This document shows positions 51,790 to 60,553 of a DNA stretch of 64,000 bases, in pieces. Numbering within the stretch: position 1 is the first letter of the stretch; every line of letters starts with the position of its first letter. A program made the translations under genes and the position numbers. The notes beneath the pieces are model-generated. The model searched no databases and was not told the origin of the DNA. It saw only the letters and a program-made list of their open reading frames with translations. The DNA comes from Deltaproteobacteria bacterium (lineage in GTDB: Bacteria > Bdellovibrionota > Bdellovibrionia > Bdellovibrionales > Bdellovibrionaceae), in assembly GCA_013286585.1 (NCBI GenBank), contig JABDFK010000007.1, positions 1 to 64,000 on the forward strand, given 5' to 3'.

Positions 51790-52080
51790 ATGAGCTCTAT
51801 TTCTTCTTCCAATCCTAACGATCCTTCGAAGATTCGGGAGTACTATTCCAAACGGGAATCCGAAATGGAAGGTAAACATTCCGATGAAATTAACTCCTTA
51901 AGAAAAAATCAGGCCGAGGAGCTTGAGCATGTTCGCGATCAAGCTTCCAACGCCGTTGATGAAGCTCGTGGCAAGATGAAAGAAAAAATCACCGACCAGG
52001 ATCACAAGCATCAGGCCGACATTGAAGCGCTCAAAGCCATCTACCAAAAGAAATTGGAAGATCAGGCAAAAAAGGGCTAA
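51790..52080 (+). CDS. Small coiled-coil protein
   Basis: The 96-residue product is almost all Glu, Lys, Asp, Gln and Ala, with the heptad-like pattern of a coiled coil from residue about 15 to the end (ISKIREYYSKRESEMEG-type start, then LRKNQAEELEHVRDQ). It has no signal peptide or membrane segment. I recognise no family. It ends 3 bases before the VanX-like gene, in the same direction, and is probably in one operon with it. No function is claimed. Confidence 0.65.
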   Translation: MSSISSSNPNDPSKIREYYSKRESEMEGKHSDEINSLRKNQAEELEHVRDQASNAVDEARGKMKEKITDQDHKHQADIEALKAIYQKKLEDQAKKG

Positions 52081-52083
52081 ATC

Positions 52084-52695
52084 ATGGCCCACCCCTTTGA
52101 AACAGCCTCCCACCGTCTGAACAAAGATCTTATTGAAATTAAAAATTCTGATTTGGTGCGCATAGACTTACGCTACTGCGGAACAAATAATTTCATGCAC
52201 GTGGATCTCTATGGCGGTTTTCACCAGGCCTTTCTGCATCAAGTGGGCTACGATATGTTTCAGCAAGCTCAGCAGGAACTTCAGCGCACCCATCCGCATC
52301 TTCGCTTCGTGATCTTCGATGCTCTTCGCCCCCGATCTGTGCAAAAGCTCATGCGCGAATTTGTGGCCTCCACCCCTTACAAAGATTATGTTGCTGATCC
52401 AGTTCGCGGATCCCTGCACAATTTCGGCATGGCCATAGATCTCAGTTTAGAAGAGAAAGCGGGCGGTGCCTTGGATATGGGAACCGAGTTTGACGATTTT
52501 CATGATTTGGCCCAACCAAAATTAGAGGAAGTGTTTCTTACTGCTGGAACACTCAAGCCCGCTCAGTTGAAAAATCGCATGATCCTTAGATCAGTGATGG
52601 AGCACGCTGGCTTTCAGCAATTGCCGCATGAATGGTGGCACTACAACGCACTTCCTATTGAACAAGTGCGCCGCGAATTTCAAATCATCGAATGA
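52084..52695 (+). CDS. D-Ala-D-Ala dipeptidase, VanX/DdpX type (peptidase M15D)
   Basis: The 203-residue zinc enzyme cleaves D-alanyl-D-alanine. Zinc ligands are visible in SLHNFGMAIDLSL (SxHxxGxAxD, His and Asp) and EWWHY (E-x2-H, where Glu is the base and His the third ligand). No signal peptide is seen, so it is cytoplasmic, as with E. coli DdpX. It may salvage D-Ala-D-Ala from peptidoglycan turnover, which would fit a predator or recycling role, but no resistance operon (vanHA) is near. Its start is 3 bases after the coiled-coil gene. Confidence 0.9.
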   Translation: MAHPFETASHRLNKDLIEIKNSDLVRIDLRYCGTNNFMHVDLYGGFHQAFLHQVGYDMFQQAQQELQRTHPHLRFVIFDALRPRSVQKLMREFVASTPYKDYVADPVRGSLHNFGMAIDLSLEEKAGGALDMGTEFDDFHDLAQPKLEEVFLTAGTLKPAQLKNRMILRSVMEHAGFQQLPHEWWHYNALPIEQVRREFQIIE

Positions 52696-52763
52696 TACAT
52701 CGACTCACGATCCCATTAACATAGTCCTTGCCAGTGTTTTTTGAGACGTCCTAAGCTCTAGGC

Positions 52764-53819
52764 ATGAAGAAACTCAATCTTGTTTTCGTCGGACTGTCGT
52801 CGCTGCTGCTTTTGGGCGTAGCACCCATTGCAAAAAATCATGACCATCAAGCCACCTCTAGCGAGATTCGCCGGGCTTACGCCGCAAATGCGCGGTACCA
52901 TAGTGGTCCACTCAAGCACGTCGGCGCCACACCCGCGCGCCCCGTGGAAGACACCGCTGACTTTGCTTACGTGCTGATGAGCTCTCAAGAAACCAGCGAC
53001 GAGGTCACAAACCTGCGAAGGACCATTGCTCAGAATTTGCCCGATGGCGTGAAGCTGGTCATCCTAGCTGACACCGCCGAAGTCGATGCCGTGAAACAAG
53101 AGTATGGCGCTTGGCTGGCTGCCGATCGTCTGATTGTCGCCAGCGACTCGAACACTGGCAACGGCTTTTGGGCTCGCGATGCTTTCCCCGTTCCGGTCTA
53201 CGACAATGCCACCCAACATGTCTCTTTAGTGAACGCCAAATATTATCGGGATTTTAATTCCGGCGACGCCGTAGCGCAGAGCCTGGGGCTACACAATGAG
53301 AAAAAAGAATTCACTTTGGTCGGCGGAAATATCATCGCTGACGAAGAAGGGACTTGTTTTTCCATCGATAGCTATCGACTGTTCGGCACCACTCCTGGTG
53401 ATATCATCCAAGCTTACGGATGCAAGGTTCATCACCTAATGCCCTACGCGGCAGGAATTGGCGACGTGGATGAAGTGTTAAAACCCTTGCCGGGTCGAAA
53501 AATTCTAACCAATGTCCCCGTCTATCAAAAAGATTTAGAGTCTTGGGGCTATCAAGTCATTCTGTTACCGGATATTCCAAATACGTATCGCACTTACGCC
53601 AATGCCTTGATCGTCCGAAAAACCGTTTTTATGCCCACCTATGGAGTGAGCACAGATGCCACCGCTCAAAAAATTTATGAAAGCCTTGGCTACAAAGTGA
53701 TTGGCATTCCCACCAACTCATTGTCCGATGACATGCATGGATCTATTCATTGTCAGACCATGGCTTATCCGGCGATGGACCAAAATGTGCTTATGGATGC
53801 CATTCGTTCGGCTCTCTAA
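52764..53819 (+). CDS. Exported agmatine deiminase-like (peptidylarginine deiminase fold) protein
   Basis: The 351-residue product has an N-terminal hydrophobic signal (about residues 3 to 22) and then a guanidino-group-modifying fold. Typical motifs are WARDAFPVPV (the W-x-RD motif), GGNIIAD, and the C-terminal catalytic HCQTMAYP with the nucleophile Cys. This matches agmatine deiminase and bacterial PAD-type proteins. Export is unusual for agmatine deiminase. The substrate may be agmatine or arginine in proteins. A hydrolase gene follows 2 bases after its stop, so the two are in one unit. Activity is inferred from motifs. Confidence 0.8.
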   Translation: MKKLNLVFVGLSSLLLLGVAPIAKNHDHQATSSEIRRAYAANARYHSGPLKHVGATPARPVEDTADFAYVLMSSQETSDEVTNLRRTIAQNLPDGVKLVILADTAEVDAVKQEYGAWLAADRLIVASDSNTGNGFWARDAFPVPVYDNATQHVSLVNAKYYRDFNSGDAVAQSLGLHNEKKEFTLVGGNIIADEEGTCFSIDSYRLFGTTPGDIIQAYGCKVHHLMPYAAGIGDVDEVLKPLPGRKILTNVPVYQKDLESWGYQVILLPDIPNTYRTYANALIVRKTVFMPTYGVSTDATAQKIYESLGYKVIGIPTNSLSDDMHGSIHCQTMAYPAMDQNVLMDAIRSAL

Positions 53820-53821
53820 AA

Positions 53822-54655
53822 ATGTCTTGGCGAAAACTGCACCTACTTCTGATGACACCAGCGCTCACCGCCTGCATGAGTGTTGTCTATTCTCCGCGAG
53901 TGCCACGTACGAAATTCTATGATCCCAAACAGGTGGAGCTGTCTTACGAAGATGTCGATTTCTATAATGCGGATGGGACACTGCTGGCAGGTTGGTGGTT
54001 CGATTCAAAAACAAAACCGGCCAAGGGCACCGTGGTTTTCTTTCACGGCAATGGCGAAAACCTGACGACCCACTTTCTGTCCATGTCGTGGTTACCTGCA
54101 GAGGGCTACAACTATTTTATTTTCGACTATCCGGGGTATGGCGTTTCAGACGGAGTCCCCTCACCCGACACAGTATTGTCCTCTGGAAAAGCCGCCATTC
54201 AGTGGGTGCACGACAACAAGGATTCAAGTCCACTGATTATCTATGGACAGAGCTTGGGTGGAAACATCGCACATAGAGCCGTGCTGGACATGAAAGACCA
54301 AATAGCAATTAAAGCGCTGATTCTGGACGGCACTTTTCTTTCCTACCGCAGTGTCGGAAGAGACGTCCTTAGTCGGCATTGGCTCACTTGGTTGTTTCAG
54401 CCGCTCGGTTGGTTGCTGATGAGCGACACTTACGCCCCCAAGGACTTAGCTCGGCGAGGGACGATTCCACTGCTAGTGATGCACGGTCAGAAGGACTCTG
54501 TGGTCATGCCGAAATTTGGCGAACAGCTGTACAATGAGTCGCCAGAGCCCAAGACTTTTTGGAAGATCGAAAAGGGCCACCACGGAGATTCATTTTGGGG
54601 AGATAATAAGGAATACCGGCAGAAACTATTAGATTTCCTGGCCGGCATTCATTGA
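53822..54655 (+). CDS. Alpha/beta-hydrolase lipoprotein
   Basis: The 277-residue product has a signal peptide and lipobox LTAC (Cys18), so it is likely a lipoprotein. The fold has FFHGNGENL (oxyanion-hole HG), DYPGYGVSDG, nucleophile GQSLGG with Ser, Asp in HGQKDSVV and His in KGHHGDSFW. This is a serine hydrolase of the BEM46/YqkD type. The substrate is unknown. The frame runs on upstream to 53750, overlapping the deiminase gene, but ATG 53822 sits 2 bases after that stop and begins the signal peptide, so I use it. Confidence 0.85.
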   Translation: MSWRKLHLLLMTPALTACMSVVYSPRVPRTKFYDPKQVELSYEDVDFYNADGTLLAGWWFDSKTKPAKGTVVFFHGNGENLTTHFLSMSWLPAEGYNYFIFDYPGYGVSDGVPSPDTVLSSGKAAIQWVHDNKDSSPLIIYGQSLGGNIAHRAVLDMKDQIAIKALILDGTFLSYRSVGRDVLSRHWLTWLFQPLGWLLMSDTYAPKDLARRGTIPLLVMHGQKDSVVMPKFGEQLYNESPEPKTFWKIEKGHHGDSFWGDNKEYRQKLLDFLAGIH

Positions 54656-54658
54656 TTT

Positions 54659-55261
54659 TTATTGAAGCTTTAAAGGCGCCGACGAAAACAACACTGCTCC
54701 AGTTGGCAATTGCGGAGTCAAGGTGGATGGTGGTACGTAGCCCACTTGCTCGGCCGCAGCAACAACGGTTTGATTAGACAGATTCTGAACCATGCCCATT
54801 TGCTTGAACTGTGTGCCTTGCGAAGACTGTTGAGGACTTAACCATAGAATCAATCCTACGTTTTGGCAGGCCGTATCCATACACTGGGCCTCGGAATAGA
54901 CTGCGTAGGGACCGATGTAGCCTGGTTGGGCATTCTGATTCGAGTAACCAAAGGGCTCTACGGGTGTCTGAATCGTGTTGGTAGCTCCGTTCACATTCAC
55001 TGTAGAGTTCAACAGACCTTGTCCGCCGCCAGACCCCCACGGATTGTAGCTGCTAGCCGAATTCATCATTGTCAAATTTGATATGACCACCGACATGGTC
55101 TGTCCGTTCACAGTGTCTGAAGAAGAAATCGTCGATCCACTGATAGAGACATTTCCGCTCACGTTGCTGGCGCTTCCACCATTCTTCGCGCAAGCCACCA
55201 TATTGGATAGGACAAATCCCAGAACGCCCAAGGTCACTACTAATTTCATTGTCTGTTTCAT
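54659..55261 (-). CDS. Lipoprotein of unknown function, Ser/Gln-rich
   Basis: The 200-residue product has a signal peptide with lipobox-like MVAC (residues 21 to 24). The mature part begins with Gly/Ser-rich sequence and contains two Cys around MDTACQ. The rest is rich in Ser, Asn, Gln and Thr. I recognise no family. GGAG precedes the ATG at 55261. It is convergent with the hydrolase gene, stops 4 bases apart, and reads away from the E2-like gene. The upstream gap contains its promoter but no clear box. Confidence 0.68.
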   Translation of the reverse strand: MKQTMKLVVTLGVLGFVLSNMVACAKNGGSASNVSGNVSISGSTISSSDTVNGQTMSVVISNLTMMNSASSYNPWGSGGGQGLLNSTVNVNGATNTIQTPVEPFGYSNQNAQPGYIGPYAVYSEAQCMDTACQNVGLILWLSPQQSSQGTQFKQMGMVQNLSNQTVVAAAEQVGYVPPSTLTPQLPTGAVLFSSAPLKLQ

Positions 55262-55349
55262 AAGGTCTCCGATACTTTTTAAAGTTCATTATTTTACAAC
55301 GAATAGTATTGCAAGCGACGTGCCACAAAGACCGTCAACACGCTGGACA

Positions 55350-55370
55350 AGTGTCTCAGATTGAGACACT
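55350..55370. promoter_or_regulatory. 9-bp inverted repeat before the E2-like gene
   Basis: AGTGTCTCA and its exact complement TGAGACACT are separated by GAT. It ends 15 bases before the ATG at 55386, on top of where a ribosome binding site or operator would lie. It may be an operator or leader hairpin. Confidence 0.5.
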
Positions 55371-55385
55371 CTAACTTTCACCGAT

Positions 55386-56222
55386 ATGGGAAAAATCACA
55401 CTCCATCGCATTCGCCAAGCACCAATATTTCGAAAGATCGCTTTCGGTAGTTGGCGCACTGTCGGCGATCCGTCGGTCTATGGCAGTCTTGATATTGATG
55501 TCAGTGCGGCGCTCAACTTTCTGAAATCCGTGAACGAAAAAACCACACAGAAAGTTTCGGTCTCCCATTTGGTGGCCAAAGCTTTAGCACTGGCCATGAA
55601 AGATCGGCCCGAAATCAACGGCATGATTCGCTGTGGAGGAATATTTCTTCGTAAAGACATTGATCTTTTTTTTCAAGTGAATATTCCCGGAAAAGACAAG
55701 GATTCGGTGAAGGGTGCTAGCCTTGCAGGCACTGTGATTCGAAAAGTGGATCAACTGACGGTGATTGAAATCGCCGAAGACTTGCAGAAAAAATCCGAGC
55801 GTTTAAGAGCGGGCGAAGACCAAGAATTCAGCCAGGCTACGGCGATGTTTCAGCGAATACCTTGGTGGCTCAGTCGTTGGATGTTGGATGCCACTAGTTT
55901 TTTAACCTACACACTCAATTTGAATTTGAGTTTTCTAGGAATTCCCAAAGATCCCTTTGGCAGCGCTATGATCACCAACATCGGAAGCTTCGGCATTGAA
56001 CAAGCCTGGGCACCGCTGGTTCCCTACAGCCGAGTTCCGCTGCTTTTGACCGTAGGCGCGGTTCGCTCAAAGCCGTGGGTGGAAAATGAAACTCTTTGTG
56101 TGCGCCCTATCCTTTCCATCGGAGTCACCTTTGATCATCGCTTTATGGACGGCGTTCATGCCTCTGTGATGGCCAAAAAATTCAAAGAGTGTTTCGCCGA
56201 ACCAGAAAAATATTTCCTATGA
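55386..56222 (+). CDS. E2-like acyltransferase domain protein without lipoyl domain
   Basis: The 278-residue product is like the catalytic domain of 2-oxoacid dehydrogenase E2 or chloramphenicol acetyltransferase. The key motif is FDHRFMDG near residue 245, the H-x3-DG acyltransferase signature. The lipoyl and E1-binding domains of a normal E2 are missing, so the protein would not work inside a classic dehydrogenase complex. No E1/E3 genes are near. The acceptor is unknown. A 9-bp inverted repeat lies before the start. Its stop overlaps the DUF3857 gene's start (ATGA). Confidence 0.8.
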   Translation: MGKITLHRIRQAPIFRKIAFGSWRTVGDPSVYGSLDIDVSAALNFLKSVNEKTTQKVSVSHLVAKALALAMKDRPEINGMIRCGGIFLRKDIDLFFQVNIPGKDKDSVKGASLAGTVIRKVDQLTVIEIAEDLQKKSERLRAGEDQEFSQATAMFQRIPWWLSRWMLDATSFLTYTLNLNLSFLGIPKDPFGSAMITNIGSFGIEQAWAPLVPYSRVPLLLTVGAVRSKPWVENETLCVRPILSIGVTFDHRFMDGVHASVMAKKFKECFAEPEKYFL

Positions 56223-58105
56223 AGATATTTCTGCTTGCACTACTGATCACGTCTGCGGCTGACGCCCGATGGATGAAAGTCGAAGAGGCCGAGGCCAGCC
56301 TGGACCACTATGAAAATCATATCACCGTAAAAAAGGACGGCCGCTCTATCAGTGAAAGTGTCACCCGACTTAAAATTCTTAATGAAAAGGGTCGCGGTCA
56401 CTTCGGCACCCTTCGCTATAGCTACACGCCCAAGAATTACGACATGCAGATCAAAACACCGGCGACCCTTAGTGGTGCACTGGAATACCCAGTGGAGGAC
56501 AAAGACATCGTCGATACTCCACTGCAGGCCACAGAAGGTGGCTTCGATGAGTTACGTCAGATCGTCATCTCGTTTCCCCACGTGGAAATTGGCAGCACCT
56601 TAAGTCTAAAAACCGTGAGCAAAATACACAAGCCCATTTTCCCCAATCAGTTTTCTGAAAGATTTGTTTTTGGCCAGTCCTATCCGCAAAGTCATTTAGA
56701 CCTGACCATTACCTCAGAGATTCCGCTTTACATAGAACTGAATGATCCCGAACAAGCCATCGACTTTGAAAAACAAGAGAGCGGAAAAGAGTACACCTAT
56801 AAATTCAAGCTCAAAAAAACGGTCTATCATGAAGTGACTGATGAAGTTCGCTCTTTCTTGCCCAGCCGTTCGTTCACTTGGATTGTGGTTTCCAGCGACG
56901 CCAATTACGAAAAGATGTTTTCACCCCTGGCAGAAATTTACGAAAAAAGTTTGAAGGCACCACTGCCAAAAAGCCTACAGCACATCGTCGACGAGGCCCA
57001 CGACATCAAAGATCCTATTCAGCAGATGAATCATGTGCTATCAGCCATTGCCGGGTCGGTTCGCTATATGGGCGACTGGCGCTCCATTGATGGAGGCTTT
57101 GTTCCTAGAAGCTTGGAACTCATTGCTGCCACTCATTTTGGCGATTGCAAAGATATGTCCTTACTGACTTCGAAAATTTTACAGCTGCTAGGATACAATG
57201 CCCACATTAGTCTGGTGCAGCGGGGCTCATGGCCGGACTGGGTTCCTGATGTGCCTTACAACGCATTCAATCACGCGATCGTTTCGGTGATTTTGGCGGA
57301 TGGACGCCGATTGTGGCTGGATCCCACCAACTTTCAGAGCTACGCCCAAGGAGTGATGGATGATATCTCGGATCGAAAGTCCTTGATCATGAAATCGCCA
57401 ACGCCAGAGCTACAAGAAATTGAATTCACCACGGCCTCGGACACTAAAGATGAGACCCATTTCAAATACTTTTTCAAAAACGAAAGCCATCGTCTGGACG
57501 AAGTCACGATGTTACAAACAGGATATTTTGCCGCCCAACACGCAGGACTAGGCATTGATTATTCCAATCAACAAATCCAAGAGGAAATTCTTCAGGGTAA
57601 TATTGATAAGGGTGATGTTTACAAATATGAATTCTCCCCCTTTGATCTCAAATCTCGTGTTGTGACACCGATTCGTATGACTTGGAAAGTAGATCATCGC
57701 TACCGATCGGCCACGACTTCGATGGGATCGGGCTTCACCATCCGAACACCTCTGGTGATTTCTGACTTGAATCGATTGGACCTTGAAAATAGAAAATCCG
57801 ATTATAATTTAGGAACTCCTTCCACGACTCTTGGTCACGGAATCATCGAAAACTTTCAGGTGATCGGAAATAAAATCCGCAACTGTGACATCCGTAGCCC
57901 TTGGGTTGACTACCAAAGAAACGTGATTCGGGCGAAAAATGCATCCGTCCAGATGGAAGATAAAATGGTCATTAAAACTCGCTGGATCAAGCTGGCCGAA
58001 ATGCAGAAGCCAGAATTTAAAAAACTGGTGGCAGAGATTCAAAATTGTTCCAGTGACCAGCTCTTGATTTATCGGGTCCCGCATTCGACCGCAGACTCCA
58101 AATAA
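56219..58105 (+). CDS. Exported DUF3857/transglutaminase-like protein
   Basis: The 628-residue product has a signal peptide (residues 1 to about 16). The N-terminal half matches DUF3857 (segment VTRLKILNEKGRGHFGTLRYSYTP and the following EIGSTLSLKTV). The second half is a transglutaminase-like domain: Cys in HFGDCKDMSLL, His in AFNHAIVSV and Asp in LWLDPTNFQ, the Cys-His-Asp triad. It would act in the periplasm, perhaps on peptide or protein amide bonds. It overlaps the E2-like gene by four bases, so they are coupled. The substrate is unknown. The gap 58106-58270 shows only a weak 6-bp stem and a Shine-Dalgarno. Confidence 0.85.
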   Translation: MKIFLLALLITSAADARWMKVEEAEASLDHYENHITVKKDGRSISESVTRLKILNEKGRGHFGTLRYSYTPKNYDMQIKTPATLSGALEYPVEDKDIVDTPLQATEGGFDELRQIVISFPHVEIGSTLSLKTVSKIHKPIFPNQFSERFVFGQSYPQSHLDLTITSEIPLYIELNDPEQAIDFEKQESGKEYTYKFKLKKTVYHEVTDEVRSFLPSRSFTWIVVSSDANYEKMFSPLAEIYEKSLKAPLPKSLQHIVDEAHDIKDPIQQMNHVLSAIAGSVRYMGDWRSIDGGFVPRSLELIAATHFGDCKDMSLLTSKILQLLGYNAHISLVQRGSWPDWVPDVPYNAFNHAIVSVILADGRRLWLDPTNFQSYAQGVMDDISDRKSLIMKSPTPELQEIEFTTASDTKDETHFKYFFKNESHRLDEVTMLQTGYFAAQHAGLGIDYSNQQIQEEILQGNIDKGDVYKYEFSPFDLKSRVVTPIRMTWKVDHRYRSATTSMGSGFTIRTPLVISDLNRLDLENRKSDYNLGTPSTTLGHGIIENFQVIGNKIRNCDIRSPWVDYQRNVIRAKNASVQMEDKMVIKTRWIKLAEMQKPEFKKLVAEIQNCSSDQLLIYRVPHSTADSK

Positions 58106-58270
58106 CTGGAATTGCTGGGTAGTCAGCAAAACTGCTGGCCGAATGGGACTAATTCTGCTTAATAACTAGGCATCAATTAAGGTCCCTTCTGCTGCAGTTT
58201 AGGCGTGATTTCTTAAAGCAATATCAATATACAAAAGCCAGTCAAACGAACTTCATCGGAAGGAACTCAT

Positions 58271-59569
58271 ATGCGCACTTCACTGGCTTTATTCGCTTTA
58301 ATGGTGTTCTCTTGGTCGCTCTCTGCGATGGCGCAGGGAACCAATCAGACCACGGAGTTGATGCCTGATTGCAGTGTTGCCGCCGGAAGTTTGCCCGACA
58401 GCCACCGACCGATAGGCCAAGAGGATCTGCAGAATCCCATCCGTCACGTGATCGTCATCATGCAAGAAAATCATTCCTTTGATAATTATTTTGGAAAGTT
58501 AGACGAGACCGGATATCACGGCATCGTTGACGGACTGAACAATGCTCATCAGTCGAGTTCTTACCATGAACAAAGTTTTTGTTTCGACAACTTGGTGCAC
58601 GATTGGGACACTCTGCACCGCTCTTGGAACCATGGTAAAAACGATGGCTTCCCGGCAGGACGGCCCTTTGGCTATTACGATGAATCCGATCTTAATTTTT
58701 ATTACTCTATGGCCAAACGCTTTGCCATCGGTGATCGCTATTTCGGCAGTGTCATGAGCCCCACCTTTCCCAACCGCATGTTTATGATGGCGGCAACATC
58801 CGATGGGGAAACAGACAATTCCCGCAATCCTAAATTTTGGTTCAGAAATCACCGGACTATTTTCGACGTCATGAGCGAAAATCATGTCAGCTGGAAATAT
58901 TATTTCGGAAATTTACCAGCCTTTGGCCTATTACCAAGATCGTTATTTAGAAATTTGAGCCACCTGCACTTTATGAAAAAATTTAAGAAAGATTTGGCCA
59001 AAGCTGATCTTCCCAGCGTGATTTTTTTGGACCACTCTCTATTTTTAAACGAAGAGCCTCCAAAAAATCCACAGCTGGGCCAGCAGGCAGTCGCACAGAG
59101 AATTAAAGATTTGGTCGGCAGCCAATACTGGAAAGATTCTGTGGTTTTTTTCACCTATGATGAAGACGGTGGTTTTTATGATCACGTCGCTCCTCCTAGA
59201 GCTTGCGCGCCAGATGACACCCCTGCCAAGTTGAAATCGACACAGCCTCAAGGCGATTTCACATTGTATGGATTTCGCGTTCCGTTCATTGCCATTTCCC
59301 CTTATGTCAAAAGTCATTATGTTTCTCATCAAATTTTTGATCACACTTCGATCTTGAAATACATCGAAACTAAGTTCAATTTGCCGGCGCTCAGCCGCCG
59401 CGATGCCAACGCCAACGGCTTCGAGGATATTTTCGACTACGAACATCCGAACTTCGAAGTCGCTCTTCCTGAGGCTCTGCTGGACCAAGGTAAATCCAAT
59501 ATGTGCAAAGAGGCCGCGCGTCCCAACCCGCAGGATTACCTCAATCCCGATAACTACAACGACGAATAG
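58271..59569 (+). CDS. Exported phosphoesterase of the phospholipase C/AcpA family
   Basis: The 432-residue product has a signal peptide (residues 1 to about 21). The phosphoesterase domain begins VIVIMQENHSFDNYFGKL (metal and nucleophile region, E-N-x-S-F-D-x-Y-F-G) and later has FTYDEDGGFYDHVAPP with metal ligands. This is the family of phospholipase C and AcpA acid phosphatases. It would act in the periplasm or outside on phospholipids or phosphate esters. AAGGAA precedes the start. The aldo/keto reductase gene follows after 18 bases. No secretion genes are near. Confidence 0.9.
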   Translation: MRTSLALFALMVFSWSLSAMAQGTNQTTELMPDCSVAAGSLPDSHRPIGQEDLQNPIRHVIVIMQENHSFDNYFGKLDETGYHGIVDGLNNAHQSSSYHEQSFCFDNLVHDWDTLHRSWNHGKNDGFPAGRPFGYYDESDLNFYYSMAKRFAIGDRYFGSVMSPTFPNRMFMMAATSDGETDNSRNPKFWFRNHRTIFDVMSENHVSWKYYFGNLPAFGLLPRSLFRNLSHLHFMKKFKKDLAKADLPSVIFLDHSLFLNEEPPKNPQLGQQAVAQRIKDLVGSQYWKDSVVFFTYDEDGGFYDHVAPPRACAPDDTPAKLKSTQPQGDFTLYGFRVPFIAISPYVKSHYVSHQIFDHTSILKYIETKFNLPALSRRDANANGFEDIFDYEHPNFEVALPEALLDQGKSNMCKEAARPNPQDYLNPDNYNDE

Positions 59570-59587
59570 TCACGGAGACTTCTCACT

Positions 59588-60553
59588 ATGATCTACAGCC
59601 GCTTAGGAAATTCTGGTCTGCAAATCAGTCGCCTTTCTTTCGGCTCTTGGGTCACCTTTCACACACAAGTGAACGAGTCCTCGGCCGAATCGTTGATGAG
59701 CTTAGCGTTTGAACATGGCGTGAACTTCTTTGACAACGCCGAGGTCTACGCCGGCGGTAAATCCGAAGAGCTCATGGGGCTGACGCTGAAAAAAATGAAA
59801 TGGCCGCGTTTGAAATATCTGGTCTCTACCAAATTTTTCTGGGGATTGAACGATGGTCCCAATCAAAGAAACACGCTCAATCGCAAATACCTGATGGAGT
59901 CCATGGAGCATTCGCTGAAGCGCTTGCAGTTGGACCATGTGGATTTGGTTTATGCTCATCGTCCTGATCCCCAAACTCCGCTGGAAGAAACTGTGCGAGC
60001 GATGAATGACCTCATCGTCAAAGGCCAAGCCCTCTACTGGGGCACTTCCGAGTGGAGTGGCGCCGACATTCGCAGCGCCTACGATATTGCCAAGGAAAAT
60101 GGTTGGCACAAGCCGGTGGTCGAACAACCACAGTACAATCTCTTTGAGCGCCGCAAAGTGGAAGTGGAATATCAGAAATTGTACGCTGACATCGGCTTAG
60201 GCCTAACCACTTGGAGCCCCTTGGCCTCCGGAGTTCTCACTGGAAAATATCTAAAAAATATTCCGTCGGGCAGCCGTTTGGATTTAGGCTCTATGGGTTG
60301 GCTGAAAGAACAGGCCCTGACCGAAGACAAGATGAAGCAAGTTCGGCGGCTAACGGAAGTGGCGCAGCAGTTGAATACGAAACCTTCGCAATTGGCCATC
60401 GCCTGGTGCTTGAAAAATCCTCACGTGAGTTCTGTGATCCTGGGCGCAAGTGGCAAGGCCCAGCTGCAAGAAAATTTGGCGGCGCTGGATGTGCTACCAC
60501 TACTGACTGATTCCGTTCACAAGGAACTGTCAGAGATCTTTCCACTGACTTGA
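59588..60553 (+). CDS. Aldo/keto reductase, voltage-gated-channel beta-subunit type
   Basis: The 321-residue NADPH-dependent oxidoreductase has the TIM-barrel motifs: Asp and Tyr in FDNAEVYAGGKSEE, Lys in STKFFWG and His in VYAHRPDP, the four catalytic residues. The C-terminal SVILGASGKAQLQENL is the NADPH-binding end. It resembles the KCNAB/YghZ subgroup. The substrate is unknown. It stops exactly at the stop of the next convergent gene (60554), with no gap and no visible terminator. It may be cotranscribed with the phosphoesterase. Confidence 0.92.
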   Translation: MIYSRLGNSGLQISRLSFGSWVTFHTQVNESSAESLMSLAFEHGVNFFDNAEVYAGGKSEELMGLTLKKMKWPRLKYLVSTKFFWGLNDGPNQRNTLNRKYLMESMEHSLKRLQLDHVDLVYAHRPDPQTPLEETVRAMNDLIVKGQALYWGTSEWSGADIRSAYDIAKENGWHKPVVEQPQYNLFERRKVEVEYQKLYADIGLGLTTWSPLASGVLTGKYLKNIPSGSRLDLGSMGWLKEQALTEDKMKQVRRLTEVAQQLNTKPSQLAIAWCLKNPHVSSVILGASGKAQLQENLAALDVLPLLTDSVHKELSEIFPLT

